This document shows, piece after piece, positions 55,126-63,990 of a DNA stretch of 64,000 nt (positions within the stretch are counted from its first letter, which is position 1; every line of letters starts with the position of its first letter). A program made the position numbers and the translations under genes. The notes below the pieces were generated by a model. It saw nothing but the letters and a program-made list of their open reading frames with translations, was not told where the DNA came from and did no database searches. The stretch lies in the NCBI GenBank assembly GCA_009746045.1, contig RPFO01002047.1, positions 64,001 to 128,000 of the forward strand, written 5' to 3'. This DNA is from Mesostigma viride. Taxonomy: Eukaryota > Streptophyta > Mesostigmatophyceae > Mesostigmatales > Mesostigmataceae.

Positions 55126-55296
55126 TTATTTTTTAGAGTTTGGTAGCGGATACTTGAAGGTGGGGAGAAGGGGCAATGCTCGTCTAGCTGGCATTGTCAT
55201 GGACAGACCAGAATCTGCCATTTCAGGAATGTCAAAAATCAACTTCAACCTGTTAAACGGATTAGCTGTGATGCTAGGGTCTCGAAAGTAGTCCAT
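55126..55296 (-). CDS. Small virus-element protein, 56 residues
   Basis: ATG at 55296 to TAA at 55126, starting MDYFRDPSITANPFNRLKLI and ending in a Pro/Lys-rich tail (PLLPTFKYPLPNSKK). It begins about 30 bases after the capsid-protein stop, preceded by AAAAAATATATACG, and fills the only gap between capsid and fibre genes. It could be a small cement or scaffold protein. The function is unknown. Confidence 0.55.
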   Translation of the reverse strand: MDYFRDPSITANPFNRLKLIFDIPEMADSGLSMTMPARRALPLLPTFKYPLPNSKK

Positions 55297-55324
55297 CGTT
55301 TGTCATTACACACGTATATATTTT

Positions 55325-56632
55325 TTAGAGGTACACGGCTGCCTGCCTGCCTGCAGCGATGTCCATCTTTGATTCGCATTCCGTGAAGATGTAGGAAATG
55401 CAGTCCGTTGCTCCCTTCTCGACTCGCAGCGTGACCACCGATGCCGTGCCACGAAGGTCAAGGCCGCTCATGTACTCTGGACCGGCACACGGCATATTAA
55501 GGTGACACGCCATCGTGAAGTTGTTGTTTAGCCACGTGGTAGGAGTCATGCCCTCACGGACACAGGACAAAACATTCCCTTGGTCACCGAACGCGGACAA
55601 CAGATTGATCCACGCCTCCGTTGCGTTCGTACGGTATCCAGGCGCCAGGTTGGATCCGTTGATGTCGTATTGGTAGGAAGTCATACCATCCGCGATGTGA
55701 TTGAACATCGTATTGCCAGATGCGTTGGTCACGTCCGCGCCGGCAGCAACCTGAATCGCCAGGAGTTTGCTGGCGGACGCGGAAGACAGCGACGCCTTGA
55801 TGGCATAGGGAGTGCGAGTCCCGAGCGACTGTTTGGTGGACTGCCACGTCCGCCACTTGAAGGAGAGAGTTCCACCCTCGGCAAGCCTGGACGAGAAAAT
55901 CTGGCCCACGATATCTTCTTGGAACCTGTACGTGTCGATGCTAAAGTGGATGTTGCTCAGTTCGAAACCAACCCCCGTTCCTGCGTCAACGGCCACGATG
56001 CCACCAGCTGCAGCTGCTTGCGCCACGCTAGGAAGCATCACCCCTCCGTCCATGAGTGTGATTCGGATCTCGATGGGGGGGAAGAGACTCAGATCCACGA
56101 TCCGAGGCTCGCCACTCAGGAATCCCAAAAAGTGGTCAATGACGCCGTCCACTGCGGTGTTTGCCTTCACGTTGTTTGTGAGAGTGCCAGCCACGTCAGC
56201 GGTGACGATGTTGTTATTCTTCGACCAACCAGCGGGAGCCTGCGCGAGATTGTACTCGACACCGCCGTGCACCGAGAGCAGCGTATGGAACAGCTGGGAG
56301 TAGTCGTTGATGCTGTCGACGGTCTGACCTCCTGCCAGTACCTCGAGGCGCCTGATGATGGAGGACGTGTACGCGGGGAACTTTGCGAACCCCGCCGTGG
56401 TCGTGGGGGTCCCCGTGAAAAACATTGCGAAGGAGTGCAAGTCCACGAACCCGGACGTGGGGAGGCGGACCGCGACCACAGACCCTTGTTTGATGCCGTC
56501 GCTTGCTGAGAGGGTGCTGAGATGGACTCGTTGAGTCGTGTGCTGACCCAGCGCCTTCACGAGGTATTGCATGGACTTGGGGATAGCGCGCGAGTACCAG
56601 GAATTGTCCGAAGCCATAGATTGTGTATACAT
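55325..56632 (-). CDS. Probable major capsid protein (PLV-type double jelly roll)
   Basis: 435 residues from ATG 56632 (MYTQSMASDNSWYSRAIP); the second Met (MASDNSW) is an alternative start. It has beta-rich segments throughout, including VHLSTLSASDGIKQGSVVAV, RRLEVLAGGQTVDSINDYSQ, IVDLSLFPPIEIRITLMDG, FELSNIHFSIDTYRFQEDIV and VTLRVEKGATDCISYIF. The pattern NDYSQLFHTLL followed by IEIRI and a second jelly-roll half is what PLV and virophage capsid proteins show. Length fits the smaller members. It starts 15 bases after the stop of the small amphipathic protein. The assignment is by position and fold-like pattern; no database match was possible. Confidence 0.7.
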   Translation of the reverse strand: MYTQSMASDNSWYSRAIPKSMQYLVKALGQHTTQRVHLSTLSASDGIKQGSVVAVRLPTSGFVDLHSFAMFFTGTPTTTAGFAKFPAYTSSIIRRLEVLAGGQTVDSINDYSQLFHTLLSVHGGVEYNLAQAPAGWSKNNNIVTADVAGTLTNNVKANTAVDGVIDHFLGFLSGEPRIVDLSLFPPIEIRITLMDGGVMLPSVAQAAAAGGIVAVDAGTGVGFELSNIHFSIDTYRFQEDIVGQIFSSRLAEGGTLSFKWRTWQSTKQSLGTRTPYAIKASLSSASASKLLAIQVAAGADVTNASGNTMFNHIADGMTSYQYDINGSNLAPGYRTNATEAWINLLSAFGDQGNVLSCVREGMTPTTWLNNNFTMACHLNMPCAGPEYMSGLDLRGTASVVTLRVEKGATDCISYIFTECESKMDIAAGRQAAVYL

Positions 56633-56647
56633 TCGAATGAGATATTT

Positions 56648-57004
56648 TTACTGAAGAAGCTGGCCGAGTATGGGATTTTTTACCTTCGCTCCATCAACCC
56701 GTCTTTCGAGGTTGGACAAGGCGCTCAGACCAGTGTTTGCGACCGAGTACGCTTTCCCGAGCAGCGTACTCTTCGCGATCATGTTGGATGGGATGTGTCC
56801 GAGCGCGGAATCGACAATGCCCGCCGCCTGTTTGGCAGCCCGCGCCCCGTCGCCAATTTTTGAGATGACTTCGCCAGCGACGTGCCCGGCTTTCTTGACA
56901 GCTGACACGATGGCCGCCCCGTCGCCGACCCTCTTGATAGCGTTGCCGGCAAACTCTCCCACGCGTCTAGCCACGTTTCCGATTGCTCCAAAATTAACTT
57001 TCAT
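56648..57004 (-). CDS. Small amphipathic (adenovirus pVI/pX-like) protein
   Basis: The ATG at 57004 (MKVNFGAIGNVARRVGEF) overlaps the end of the minor-capsid frame by 11 bases, which favours it over the upstream in-frame Met at 57067. The product has 118 residues: Ala/Gly/Val-rich amphipathic helices (AIKRVGDGAAIVSAVKKAG, GARAAKQAAGIVDSALG) with regularly placed Lys/Arg. Membrane-active minor capsid proteins in adenoviruses and PLVs look like this and sit next to capsid genes. The function is inferred from composition and position. Confidence 0.55.
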   Translation of the reverse strand: MKVNFGAIGNVARRVGEFAGNAIKRVGDGAAIVSAVKKAGHVAGEVISKIGDGARAAKQAAGIVDSALGHIPSNMIAKSTLLGKAYSVANTGLSALSNLERRVDGAKVKNPILGQLLQ

Positions 57005-57855
57005 CGTCCTCGATAGTACTAGATGGCTGAGAAATAAATCTGGTTTGTGGCTGGACGGTCCTGTCAAGGGCCATATACTTCAAAACGCTCCCGATCTTCC
57101 TCGCCTCTATTCCCATCGCCTTCTGAGGGCTTATGCGGAAGGAGAGCTGAAGAGCCCAATCCGAGTAGACAGTTATAGGAGCGTCGTCCTCGTCGAGCAG
57201 TCGGATCGTGATGTTGCTGGGAGAGTCCTTGAGATGCTGCCACAAAGGGGTCGCTGCCTGCCAAACAATGGGTTCTAAGAACTGCGACATGTTGGGACAG
57301 ACGGCCAAAAGGCCTCCATATCCCGTGCCTGTCGACGATGATATCACGTTTCCTCGAACGATGTCGCTGTATACATACACCATTCTCAGTCTCCCATTCG
57401 TTGCTGGCCGGTTGCTAGCGAGGACACCTGTGAAAGGATATGATCCTTCCATGAGCCCCAACACCCGGCCCGTGGGCTCATCCACCGCGACAGAGAACTC
57501 GGTGGCATTTGTCACGGTAAAAAGACTAGTCGCCCTGTTGTACGTGACCGAGAACCCAGGATCTACCGCCTTCAAAGTCCTCTATGTTTTTTCGGTTTTC
57601 GATAGTCGTGTACGAGCCGAGCGGCAAGGTCACCTTCGTAGGGGACTCGCTGCCAGACAAACGGACAGTGAAGTATCGGTTTCCTTCGCTGATGTGAGTC
57701 TGTTCAAACGGGATGGTCATGAGGGTAAGCCCGACGTCGTGATAATCGTCAAGGAGCCCCGCCGGGATGTCCCATACCGGATCCACTAGCGTCCCGCGAG
57801 TTCGGTTCTCCGTGCGAAGAGTGAGTGTCAGCGTTTCCTGGATGAACTCCTTCAT
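56994..57855 (-). CDS. Minor capsid/penton-like protein, one frame break
   Basis: The first part starts at ATG 57855 (MKEFIQETLTLTLRTENRTR) and reads to about 57570. The remaining 193 codons are in the +1 frame to the stop at 56994. One extra base in the GAGGAC region near 57570 would explain it. The product would have about 287 residues, beta-rich (FTVRLSGSESPTKVTLPLG, SLFTVTNATEFSVAVDEP, ALQLSFRISPQKAMGIEAR), the size of PLV penton proteins, which form the single-jelly-roll vertices. Position beside the major capsid gene supports this. A sequencing error or a recent mutation are both possible. Confidence 0.55.
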
Positions 57856-58093
57856 CGGCCACTTCTTCTGACAATAGCTCAGAAGTAATTTCGTTTGTCC
57901 CAAAAACCTTGACGACGCCTTCCTCAATTTTCGCCGATGCCCTTTTCATGGCGCGCCTTGTCTTCCCTGTGAGTGGCTTCTTCTTACAGTAGAGCATGGC
58001 TGCCTCAATGAACTCTCGTGGGACATTTGGATGGAGGGTCATCCATTGAGAGATCTCGAGCATCTCGGCGTCAGTGAACAGCGGGCTGCTCAT
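57749..58093 (-). CDS. Virus-element protein, unknown, 114 residues
   Basis: Starts MSSPLFTDAEMLEISQWMTL two bases after the stop of the zinc-finger gene (TAA then ACATG). The N-terminal 75 residues are helical and basic (CKKKPLTGKTRRAMKRAS). The last 35 residues are Gly/Ser/His-rich and overlap the start of the penton-like gene by about 107 bases in another frame, which is unusual even for a compact genome. Confidence 0.5.
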   Translation of the reverse strand: MSSPLFTDAEMLEISQWMTLHPNVPREFIEAAMLYCKKKPLTGKTRRAMKRASAKIEEGVVKVFGTNEITSELLSEEVADEGVHPGNADTHSSHGEPNSRDASGSGMGHPGGAP

Positions 58094-58095
58094 GT

Positions 58096-58599
58096 TTACT
58101 CTTCTGTGAGATTTTTTTCAGCGCCTTCTTTTGGAATTCCCACGACCGTGTTGTGGACCCTCCTGAGATGCAGCAGGAGGTTTTTTTCGTTTGCGAACGT
58201 GCTCTTACACCCGGGTTGTGGGCATTTCCACCTCGCGCCTCCCACCTGGACTCGTTTCCCGACAGGTACACCCGCAGGCTCCGGGGGTGCCGCCACTGCT
58301 TCATCGACGACAACCGGTTCGGGAGCCGGCGCGACAGGGGCCGGTTGGGCATACGCGGACAATGGGGGGTACGCGACCGGTCTAGAGTTCGCCATCACTG
58401 ACGCCATGAGAAGGGCATCCTTGAACCCTCGCGCCTCTGCGACCTTCCCTTTGTTCACCGCTCTTCGGACCGGCGCGCTGTGGATGACAATGGTGTTGGT
58501 CGATGAAGCGGTCACCTGCGACTGGGGTGCGACCTTACGCTTCGGTTTTCCCCTTTTACTTGAAGGACGGCGCCGTGCTGATTTCTGACGCCTTGCCAT
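58096..58599 (-). CDS. Virus-element C2H2 zinc-finger protein
   Basis: 167 residues. The first 40 are very basic (MARRQKSARRRPSSKRGKPK). An Ala/Pro/Val-rich linker lies at about 75-115, and a single C2H2 finger near 120-148 has the spacing C-x4-C-x12-H-x4-H (KCPQPGCKSTFANEKNLLLH then LRRVH). A nucleic-acid-binding role, in packaging or as a late regulator, is plausible. It starts 22 bases after the stop of the 58622 gene and ends two bases before the next ATG. Confidence 0.65.
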   Translation of the reverse strand: MARRQKSARRRPSSKRGKPKRKVAPQSQVTASSTNTIVIHSAPVRRAVNKGKVAEARGFKDALLMASVMANSRPVAYPPLSAYAQPAPVAPAPEPVVVDEAVAAPPEPAGVPVGKRVQVGGARWKCPQPGCKSTFANEKNLLLHLRRVHNTVVGIPKEGAEKNLTEE

Positions 58600-58621
58600 T
58601 TCTGCATATAATCATAGATTT

Positions 58622-59119
58622 TTATAACGTCCAAGTGAGGGTCTTGTTAGTCGACACGGCCATTTTTCCAGCGCGCGACTTGCAAAACGCCGTAGAGAGT
58701 GCTATGTTTGTTGACGTGTCAGTGGTGATGCGAGGAATCCGCAATGCGATTTCAAACACCCCGTCATCCTCCTCGTATCCTGAAACAACATTCCAGTTGC
58801 TGCCAATTATAACGTTTACCGGCCAGACGGACAGGCCGCTAGCCGTTAAGCGATATGGGTTTGATATGTCGAGAATCGTTGGTGGGTTGTTATCAAATGT
58901 TAACCTGACAAGGATATTGGTCAACGCGGTCGGAAGAGTTAGTTCCGATTGTGTGGCCGGGTCGTGGAAAGACATCACGGCCACAGGGGCGCCGTGCCAA
59001 AATTGCGGAAGCGGGTAGTCGTATATGGGCTGCCTCAGACCGACCAAAGAATCTGCTTCCAATATCGTGTGCGATATACGCCTAGTTTCTCGGACATCTT
59101 CATACAGGGCCACGTCCAT
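58622..59119 (-). CDS. Virus-element structural-type protein, unknown
   Basis: 165 residues from ATG 59119 (MDVALYEDVRETRRISHTIL). The frame is also open, without another ATG, back into the end of the preceding gene, so a longer product from a non-ATG start or a former fusion is possible. It is beta-rich with a hydrophobic middle (TNILVRLTFDNNPPTILDIS, WPVNVIIGSNWNVVSG, VFEIALRIPRITT). No family is recognised. Confidence 0.6.
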   Translation of the reverse strand: MDVALYEDVRETRRISHTILEADSLVGLRQPIYDYPLPQFWHGAPVAVMSFHDPATQSELTLPTALTNILVRLTFDNNPPTILDISNPYRLTASGLSVWPVNVIIGSNWNVVSGYEEDDGVFEIALRIPRITTDTSTNIALSTAFCKSRAGKMAVSTNKTLTWTL

Positions 59120-59171
59120 CCCGTGATTGCCGCCAATTGACGACAGGCTTGAACCATAATAGTAGCTTAGG

Positions 59172-61052
59172 CTAGAAGCAAATAAAAGGGGTCGGGCCAG
59201 ATACTGTTGGATCTAATACCTGGAACGTCACGGTCGCCAAATGGATCATACCAGTAACTGGAGGATCAACCAGTGAAATATGATCACAGGTTATGTCAAC
59301 GTACGACGAGGATTTTGATATTGTCGTTGTAGAAAAACCGCCAGTCCACGCTTCTCCAACGACTACGCTGATAAGCAACGGATCATTGCTCAACTTGGTG
59401 TTTGAAAATCCAAGTCTTACATAAAACTTCCTTACCGACTGACGAGCTGGTAGAATCCCATATATTTTGGCAGTATATTGGTTCATTTGCACGCCGTATT
59501 GAACATCGGGACACTTAACAACCGTGCGGATGACACTCTCATTCGTGAGTGTTAGCTCCTTAAACCAAGTATCCGCCACACCCGGTACGGGTTTTGTGAC
59601 GCTATATTTGCCAAAAATGCTACAATTCCTCGACGAGGTGGACCTGTGACGCAGCTCCAACACGTCTCCGACGGCTGTGTACGATCCGGATGGGTTGTTG
59701 GTTTTTAGAGAGTCGAACTCTATGTCTTGTAGGTCATCTTTGATTGGCCAGACATACGCGCCGTGGTACTCTCCGCTCAAGTGGAAGACTGGTCGGAGGG
59801 GCATCGGAATGTACGGGTCAAGAATGTCTGTAGGAGTGGTTGTAAATATACCGGACGAGTTTGAGATTTTAGTCATGTCACTAAGTTCTTGAGGAGTTGT
59901 TTTGGATATATAACGCTCCACCTTCCCATCCGATTTTCTTCGAAATGCCACCCAGTAGCTGTTTTGTTGTCTCCATGATGAGTTTAACGTGTATCGAACC
60001 TTCGACTTCAGATTGTCAAACAGGTCGAGTGCATAGTCACTATGGTGCAGATTGATACCCAGCATACCCCAATGCGTCGTAGCCGCATTTCTCCAATTCT
60101 GATGGGCATCTGTCGTGGCCGGGTGATATTTATTCGTCAAAGACATAGTATTTTCTGCAAACGAGACGAAAGCATCGTTGCTGCCCAAATATAGCCGAAA
60201 ACACAATAGAAATGGGCCGTCGATGAGCTGCTCTGAAAAAACAACACATTTGCTTGGTGCCGGAGTGGCTGTTTTTACAAAAAAGAATTTTTCGGGAGAC
60301 CCTTCAAAGTAGTATTTCGAAGCTTCTGCTTGCAGCGTGGTCACGGAGTGGCGCGAGAATGATTCTAGAGAATGGAGCGTCGTAGCGGGGCCGTCTATCT
60401 CCACGGTCTCTCCTGACAGGTTTGGCGAGTCCTTTACGGTTACGATCCTGTATCTGAGTTCTACATCATCGCCTTCGGATGGATTTTGAAACGTCGTTGT
60501 CTTCAACGTCCCATCCAAGGCCCCTTGAGATACTCCGTTCGCCAACAGATGAAAACCGGTGAGAGGAGGCAACGACTTTCCCCACCCCACATCATGGTCC
60601 GCGTAGACGCCGTTGATCGCGATTTTTACAGGATTTAGATATGAAATGTAGGAACTTGGTGTCCGGATGCCGGAGTGCAGTTGGCTCATTTTTGAAACGC
60701 ATACCATCACCCCTCCTTTGTGGGTGGTGTAGGAGGTGAGGGTCGAGTCGTTGTAGACGTCTATCTCGTAGTTCATATACTTGTTACTATCTGCCGCGAC
60801 TGGCGCGGTGATTACGGCGTCTTCCCCGCGCAGTCCCCCGTTTTGCGAGAGGGAGACTCCGCCGATGGTCGGAGTGGTCGGCGTGAGCTGGGTGGAATTC
60901 ATGTACCACCTGATGGGGAGTTTGCGTTGGTATGCGAAGGGGGTCGTCATCTTTATGCCCTGTTTGAGGGTCGTTCCCTCTACGACCTCCCAATTAGCGG
61001 TGGTTGGATTGGTGCTCCAGTAGAGTGCGTTCACAGGGTCAATCGGACCCAT
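59172..61052 (-). CDS. Large virus-element structural protein, probably 5'-truncated
   Basis: The ATG-initiated frame has 626 codons (MGPIDPVNALYWSTNPTTAN), but convincing coding sequence continues upstream without an ATG for about 30 codons (IRDDNRRLPLTGRSFTITRT, YSPLTDWR) until it meets the right direct repeat at 61153. The protein is Thr/Ser/Tyr-rich and beta-rich (YMNYEIDVYNDSTLTSYTTH, VELRYRIVTVKDSPNLSGET, FLLCFRLYLGSNDAFVSFA). A spike, fibre or other surface structural role is a guess from size and composition. The true start was probably lost or displaced when the repeat was placed there. Confidence 0.6.
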   Translation of the reverse strand: MGPIDPVNALYWSTNPTTANWEVVEGTTLKQGIKMTTPFAYQRKLPIRWYMNSTQLTPTTPTIGGVSLSQNGGLRGEDAVITAPVAADSNKYMNYEIDVYNDSTLTSYTTHKGGVMVCVSKMSQLHSGIRTPSSYISYLNPVKIAINGVYADHDVGWGKSLPPLTGFHLLANGVSQGALDGTLKTTTFQNPSEGDDVELRYRIVTVKDSPNLSGETVEIDGPATTLHSLESFSRHSVTTLQAEASKYYFEGSPEKFFFVKTATPAPSKCVVFSEQLIDGPFLLCFRLYLGSNDAFVSFAENTMSLTNKYHPATTDAHQNWRNAATTHWGMLGINLHHSDYALDLFDNLKSKVRYTLNSSWRQQNSYWVAFRRKSDGKVERYISKTTPQELSDMTKISNSSGIFTTTPTDILDPYIPMPLRPVFHLSGEYHGAYVWPIKDDLQDIEFDSLKTNNPSGSYTAVGDVLELRHRSTSSRNCSIFGKYSVTKPVPGVADTWFKELTLTNESVIRTVVKCPDVQYGVQMNQYTAKIYGILPARQSVRKFYVRLGFSNTKLSNDPLLISVVVGEAWTGGFSTTTISKSSSYVDITCDHISLVDPPVTGMIHLATVTFQVLDPTVSGPTPFICF

Positions 61053-61152
61053 TCGCCAGTCCGTCAGTGGCGAGTATGTACGCGTGATGGTGAAGGATCT
61101 CCCAGTTAGTGGAAGGCGGCGGTTGTCGTCGCGAATCGTGGCGAAAGATTTA

Positions 61153-62185
61153 AATTAATTAAGTAGCTTCCATCATCATTCCGTCATCATTCCGTCATCG
61201 CGACTAGGAGAAGTGCACCACCCTTATGCTGGCATCTGCCACCCCTATAGTGACCCTATAGTGACCGCGGCCTAGGATGGGGTCTCACCCTAAGCCCTAA
61301 ACCCTAAAACCCTAAACCACTTGCAAAAACAGTGTGCCCCCCTGCCACCACTGCTCACCAGGCTGTGACATTTAGGCTGGCATCTGTCACCACCCCGGCA
61401 GTTGTGATGGTGTGTTGGGGGTGTGACAAGGATGGCGAAAAATTGCACGTACTTACTCTTATATAAAGAACGCCCAATTTTTCGCCACCCTGCCACCCCT
61501 TGGCGCGGGTCATAGGAGGTGTTTGTCAAGGTGTGAGAGTGATGGCGAAAAATTGCACGTACTTACTCTTATATAAAGAACGCCCAATTTTTCGCCACCC
61601 TGCCACCCCTTGGCGCGGGTCATAGGAGGTGTTTGTCAAGGTGTGAGAGTGATGGCGAAAAATTGCACGTACTTACTCTTATATAAAGAACGCCCAATTT
61701 TTCGCCACCCTGCCACCCCTTGGCGCGGGTCATAGGAGGTGTTTGTCAAGGTGTGAGAGTGATGGCGAAAAATTGCACGTACTTACTCTTATATAAAGAA
61801 CGCCCAATTTTTCGCCACCCTGCCACCCCTTGGCGCGGGTCATAGGAGGTGTTTGTCAAGGTGTGAGAGTGATGGCGAAAAATTGCACGTACTTACTCTT
61901 ATATAAAGAACGCCCAATTTTTCGCCACCCTGCCACCCCTTGGCGCGGGTCATAGGAGGTGTTTGTCAAGGTGTGAGAGTGATGGCGAAAAATTGCACGT
62001 ACTTACTCTTATATAAAGAACGCCCAATTTTTCGCCACCTTCCCCCACTGGCCGGCGCTGAGGTGGCGTGGGTTGTTGGATGTGGCGAAAAATTGCACGT
62101 ACTTACTCTTAAGAAAAGACCGCCCAATTTTTCGCCATGGCCTCGCAGGGTGAGGGAGCCGGCGAGGGCCGCGCGGCGGGGTGTG
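61153..62185. repeat. Right long direct repeat of the virus-like region (1033 bp)
   Basis: The same sequence as 50877-51689, with six full 110-bp units (starts 61431, 61541, 61651, 61761, 61871, 61981) instead of four, which accounts for the 220-bp length difference. Only a couple of substitutions are visible in the final unit. The telomere-type tract is at 61287-61319. The left junction interrupts the reading frame of the gene at 59172-61052. Confidence 0.95.
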
Positions 62186-62283
62186 ACCCGAACCGGATGG
62201 GCCTCAGATTTGCATGGGAAGCAGTTGTCGCTGGCAACGATGACTACATGCATGGCAGAAACGCGTTCCATTAAAAATATTTA

Positions 62284-63990
62284 TTACTTATCCGCTCCCT
62301 GCAGGAAAGGAGCGATTTCATCCATCGACAGGCCAGACAACGACGTGATCGAATAATCCTTCTCATCGCCCCACCACGAGGGTTTATACCTATCAAGAAA
62401 CGCGTGCATGTCCGCCTTCGAAATTTCCAAGTAACCACCTCCACGGCTGTTGCCCTTCGCCCCTTTGGCAGAAATTCCCAGAGTCGGGCTTAACAACCTG
62501 TTGACGAGCCCGCTACACTGTGCAAAAGACAAACTACCAGCCTCGCCTGCTCGCCGTTGGTATCCAAATGTTGAGCGCATGAACCAGGCCTTGTCGGCAA
62601 TTTCGCTATCAATTTTATTCCCTAGTGCAATCGTCTCGTCGCGCGTCAACTTCATTGTGAGATTGGACGGATCAGCCGTCGTGATGAAGTCGATGATAGG
62701 CGTCCCTTCTAGTAGCTTGAGCGTAATGGCCAGAGACTGTGCTAGTCCAAAACGAGAATACGCCTTCAAATCAAACAAGGACTCTGACTTCTGCAGAATC
62801 AACAGATTGTCTCTGAAATGCTCCTTGGTTCCTAGTCCCGTCAACTTCGAATATTGCCGAATGCCAGCGTACGCCTTCCTCCCCATCTCCTTGTCCAGAC
62901 TTTGAGGGAGCTCGTCGTCGATGAGATCATACGGAATCATGTACAACCGGTGAACCAGTTCGTACACCGCCTTCAGACGCATTTCGTACGGTGAAAGTGG
63001 AACCGTGCCGCCGATTCTCCCCTCTAGATCCTTGTACTCCTCCTCGCTCATAAGCACCACCTCCCTGTCCTTGTCTGGATCTTCTAGTACCGGAAGCGGA
63101 GGGGCGTCGATGTCCCCCAACTCCTCCACTGCCGACACCTCCACGCCGTAGTCCTCCGTCAGTATCTTGATGAGATTTCCCTTGTAGTGGGACCTCGACA
63201 CCGCGAGATCTTGCTGGTTCCGGCAGAAGAGACGGAACTTGGGGCAATTTCTGTCATAGATACGCGACTTGTCCGCGCTCCAGTCGCAGACTACGTCGGC
63301 GTTGTCGAACAGCAGCTGGATGAGCGCAGTGTCCCCCGCGATCATGTTCTCGACGATCGTGCCGTAGTCCGTTGGAGGCCTGTCAAGAAGCGAAGTCGTG
63401 TCTCGATAGAAGATGACCATCTCTCCCTTGACTAAGTGGCGCACCCTGAAAATTTGCTGGAGGGTTGTCGTGTAGCTCGCGTAGTAGTCCCCGTTGATGA
63501 AGAGTCCCACCATGCTGTCGAACGTGTGCTCCGTGTAGCTGACTCCAACCGTGATCGTGGGGCTGAAGATCAAAAAGTCCAAGTCAGCCCACGCAGCATT
63601 CGCGCCAACCTCCAGATCCTCCTTGCTCGTCAGACTAGTGTAGAGACGCCCGTTCTTGCGCTTGTCGATGAAGGGTTTGAGTGCCTCATACGCCATGGCG
63701 GCCTCTTTTTTGCCAGACATTGGGCAGAAAATCCTCTCTCCGGCCTCTATCCTCCTCTCACACTCAGCGACAAAGCGGTCCACGCAGACCTTTCGCCAGT
63801 TCTTCTCTGAGGTCACGTCCACCCATCGCAGAGTCCTGTTGGTAGGGCGCCTGAAGGTGTTGCAATCCACCTCCATAGTGTCCGCCGCGCGATAGGCCGC
63901 TATGAAATCGTAGACCTTTCGAGTAACAGTAGCGTCTAGCGCGATCACGACCTTGGACGTTTCGATGAGCCTGACGAATTTTCTCAACAC
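62284..63990 (-). CDS. Origin-binding-protein-like SF2 helicase (Herpes_ori_bp type), N-terminus outside window
   Basis: 568 codons to the stop at 62284; the frame runs to the window edge, so upstream motifs (Walker A, DExx) are not visible and the ATG at 63990 is probably internal. The C-terminal helicase half is clear: VVIALDATVTRKVYDFI (motif III-like), then DFLIFSPTITVGVSY, FDSMVGLFINGDYYASYTTT and LQQIFRVRHL (motifs V-VI), the pattern of herpesvirus UL9-type proteins and of relatives in giant viruses and virophage-like elements. It would unwind DNA at replication origins. It lies about 100 bases right of the right direct repeat, transcribed toward it. The C-terminal 300 residues show no further known domain. 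Confidence 0.7.
   Translation of the reverse strand: MLRKFVRLIETSKVVIALDATVTRKVYDFIAAYRAADTMEVDCNTFRRPTNRTLRWVDVTSEKNWRKVCVDRFVAECERRIEAGERIFCPMSGKKEAAMAYEALKPFIDKRKNGRLYTSLTSKEDLEVGANAAWADLDFLIFSPTITVGVSYTEHTFDSMVGLFINGDYYASYTTTLQQIFRVRHLVKGEMVIFYRDTTSLLDRPPTDYGTIVENMIAGDTALIQLLFDNADVVCDWSADKSRIYDRNCPKFRLFCRNQQDLAVSRSHYKGNLIKILTEDYGVEVSAVEELGDIDAPPLPVLEDPDKDREVVLMSEEEYKDLEGRIGGTVPLSPYEMRLKAVYELVHRLYMIPYDLIDDELPQSLDKEMGRKAYAGIRQYSKLTGLGTKEHFRDNLLILQKSESLFDLKAYSRFGLAQSLAITLKLLEGTPIIDFITTADPSNLTMKLTRDETIALGNKIDSEIADKAWFMRSTFGYQRRAGEAGSLSFAQCSGLVNRLLSPTLGISAKGAKGNSRGGGYLEISKADMHAFLDRYKPSWWGDEKDYSITSLSGLSMDEIAPFLQGADK

Noticed and set aside
57560-57600. Programmed -1 ribosomal frameshift at AAAAAAC
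   Set aside because: The -1 frame hits a stop within five codons; the second half of the protein is in the +1 frame, so an indel is more likely.
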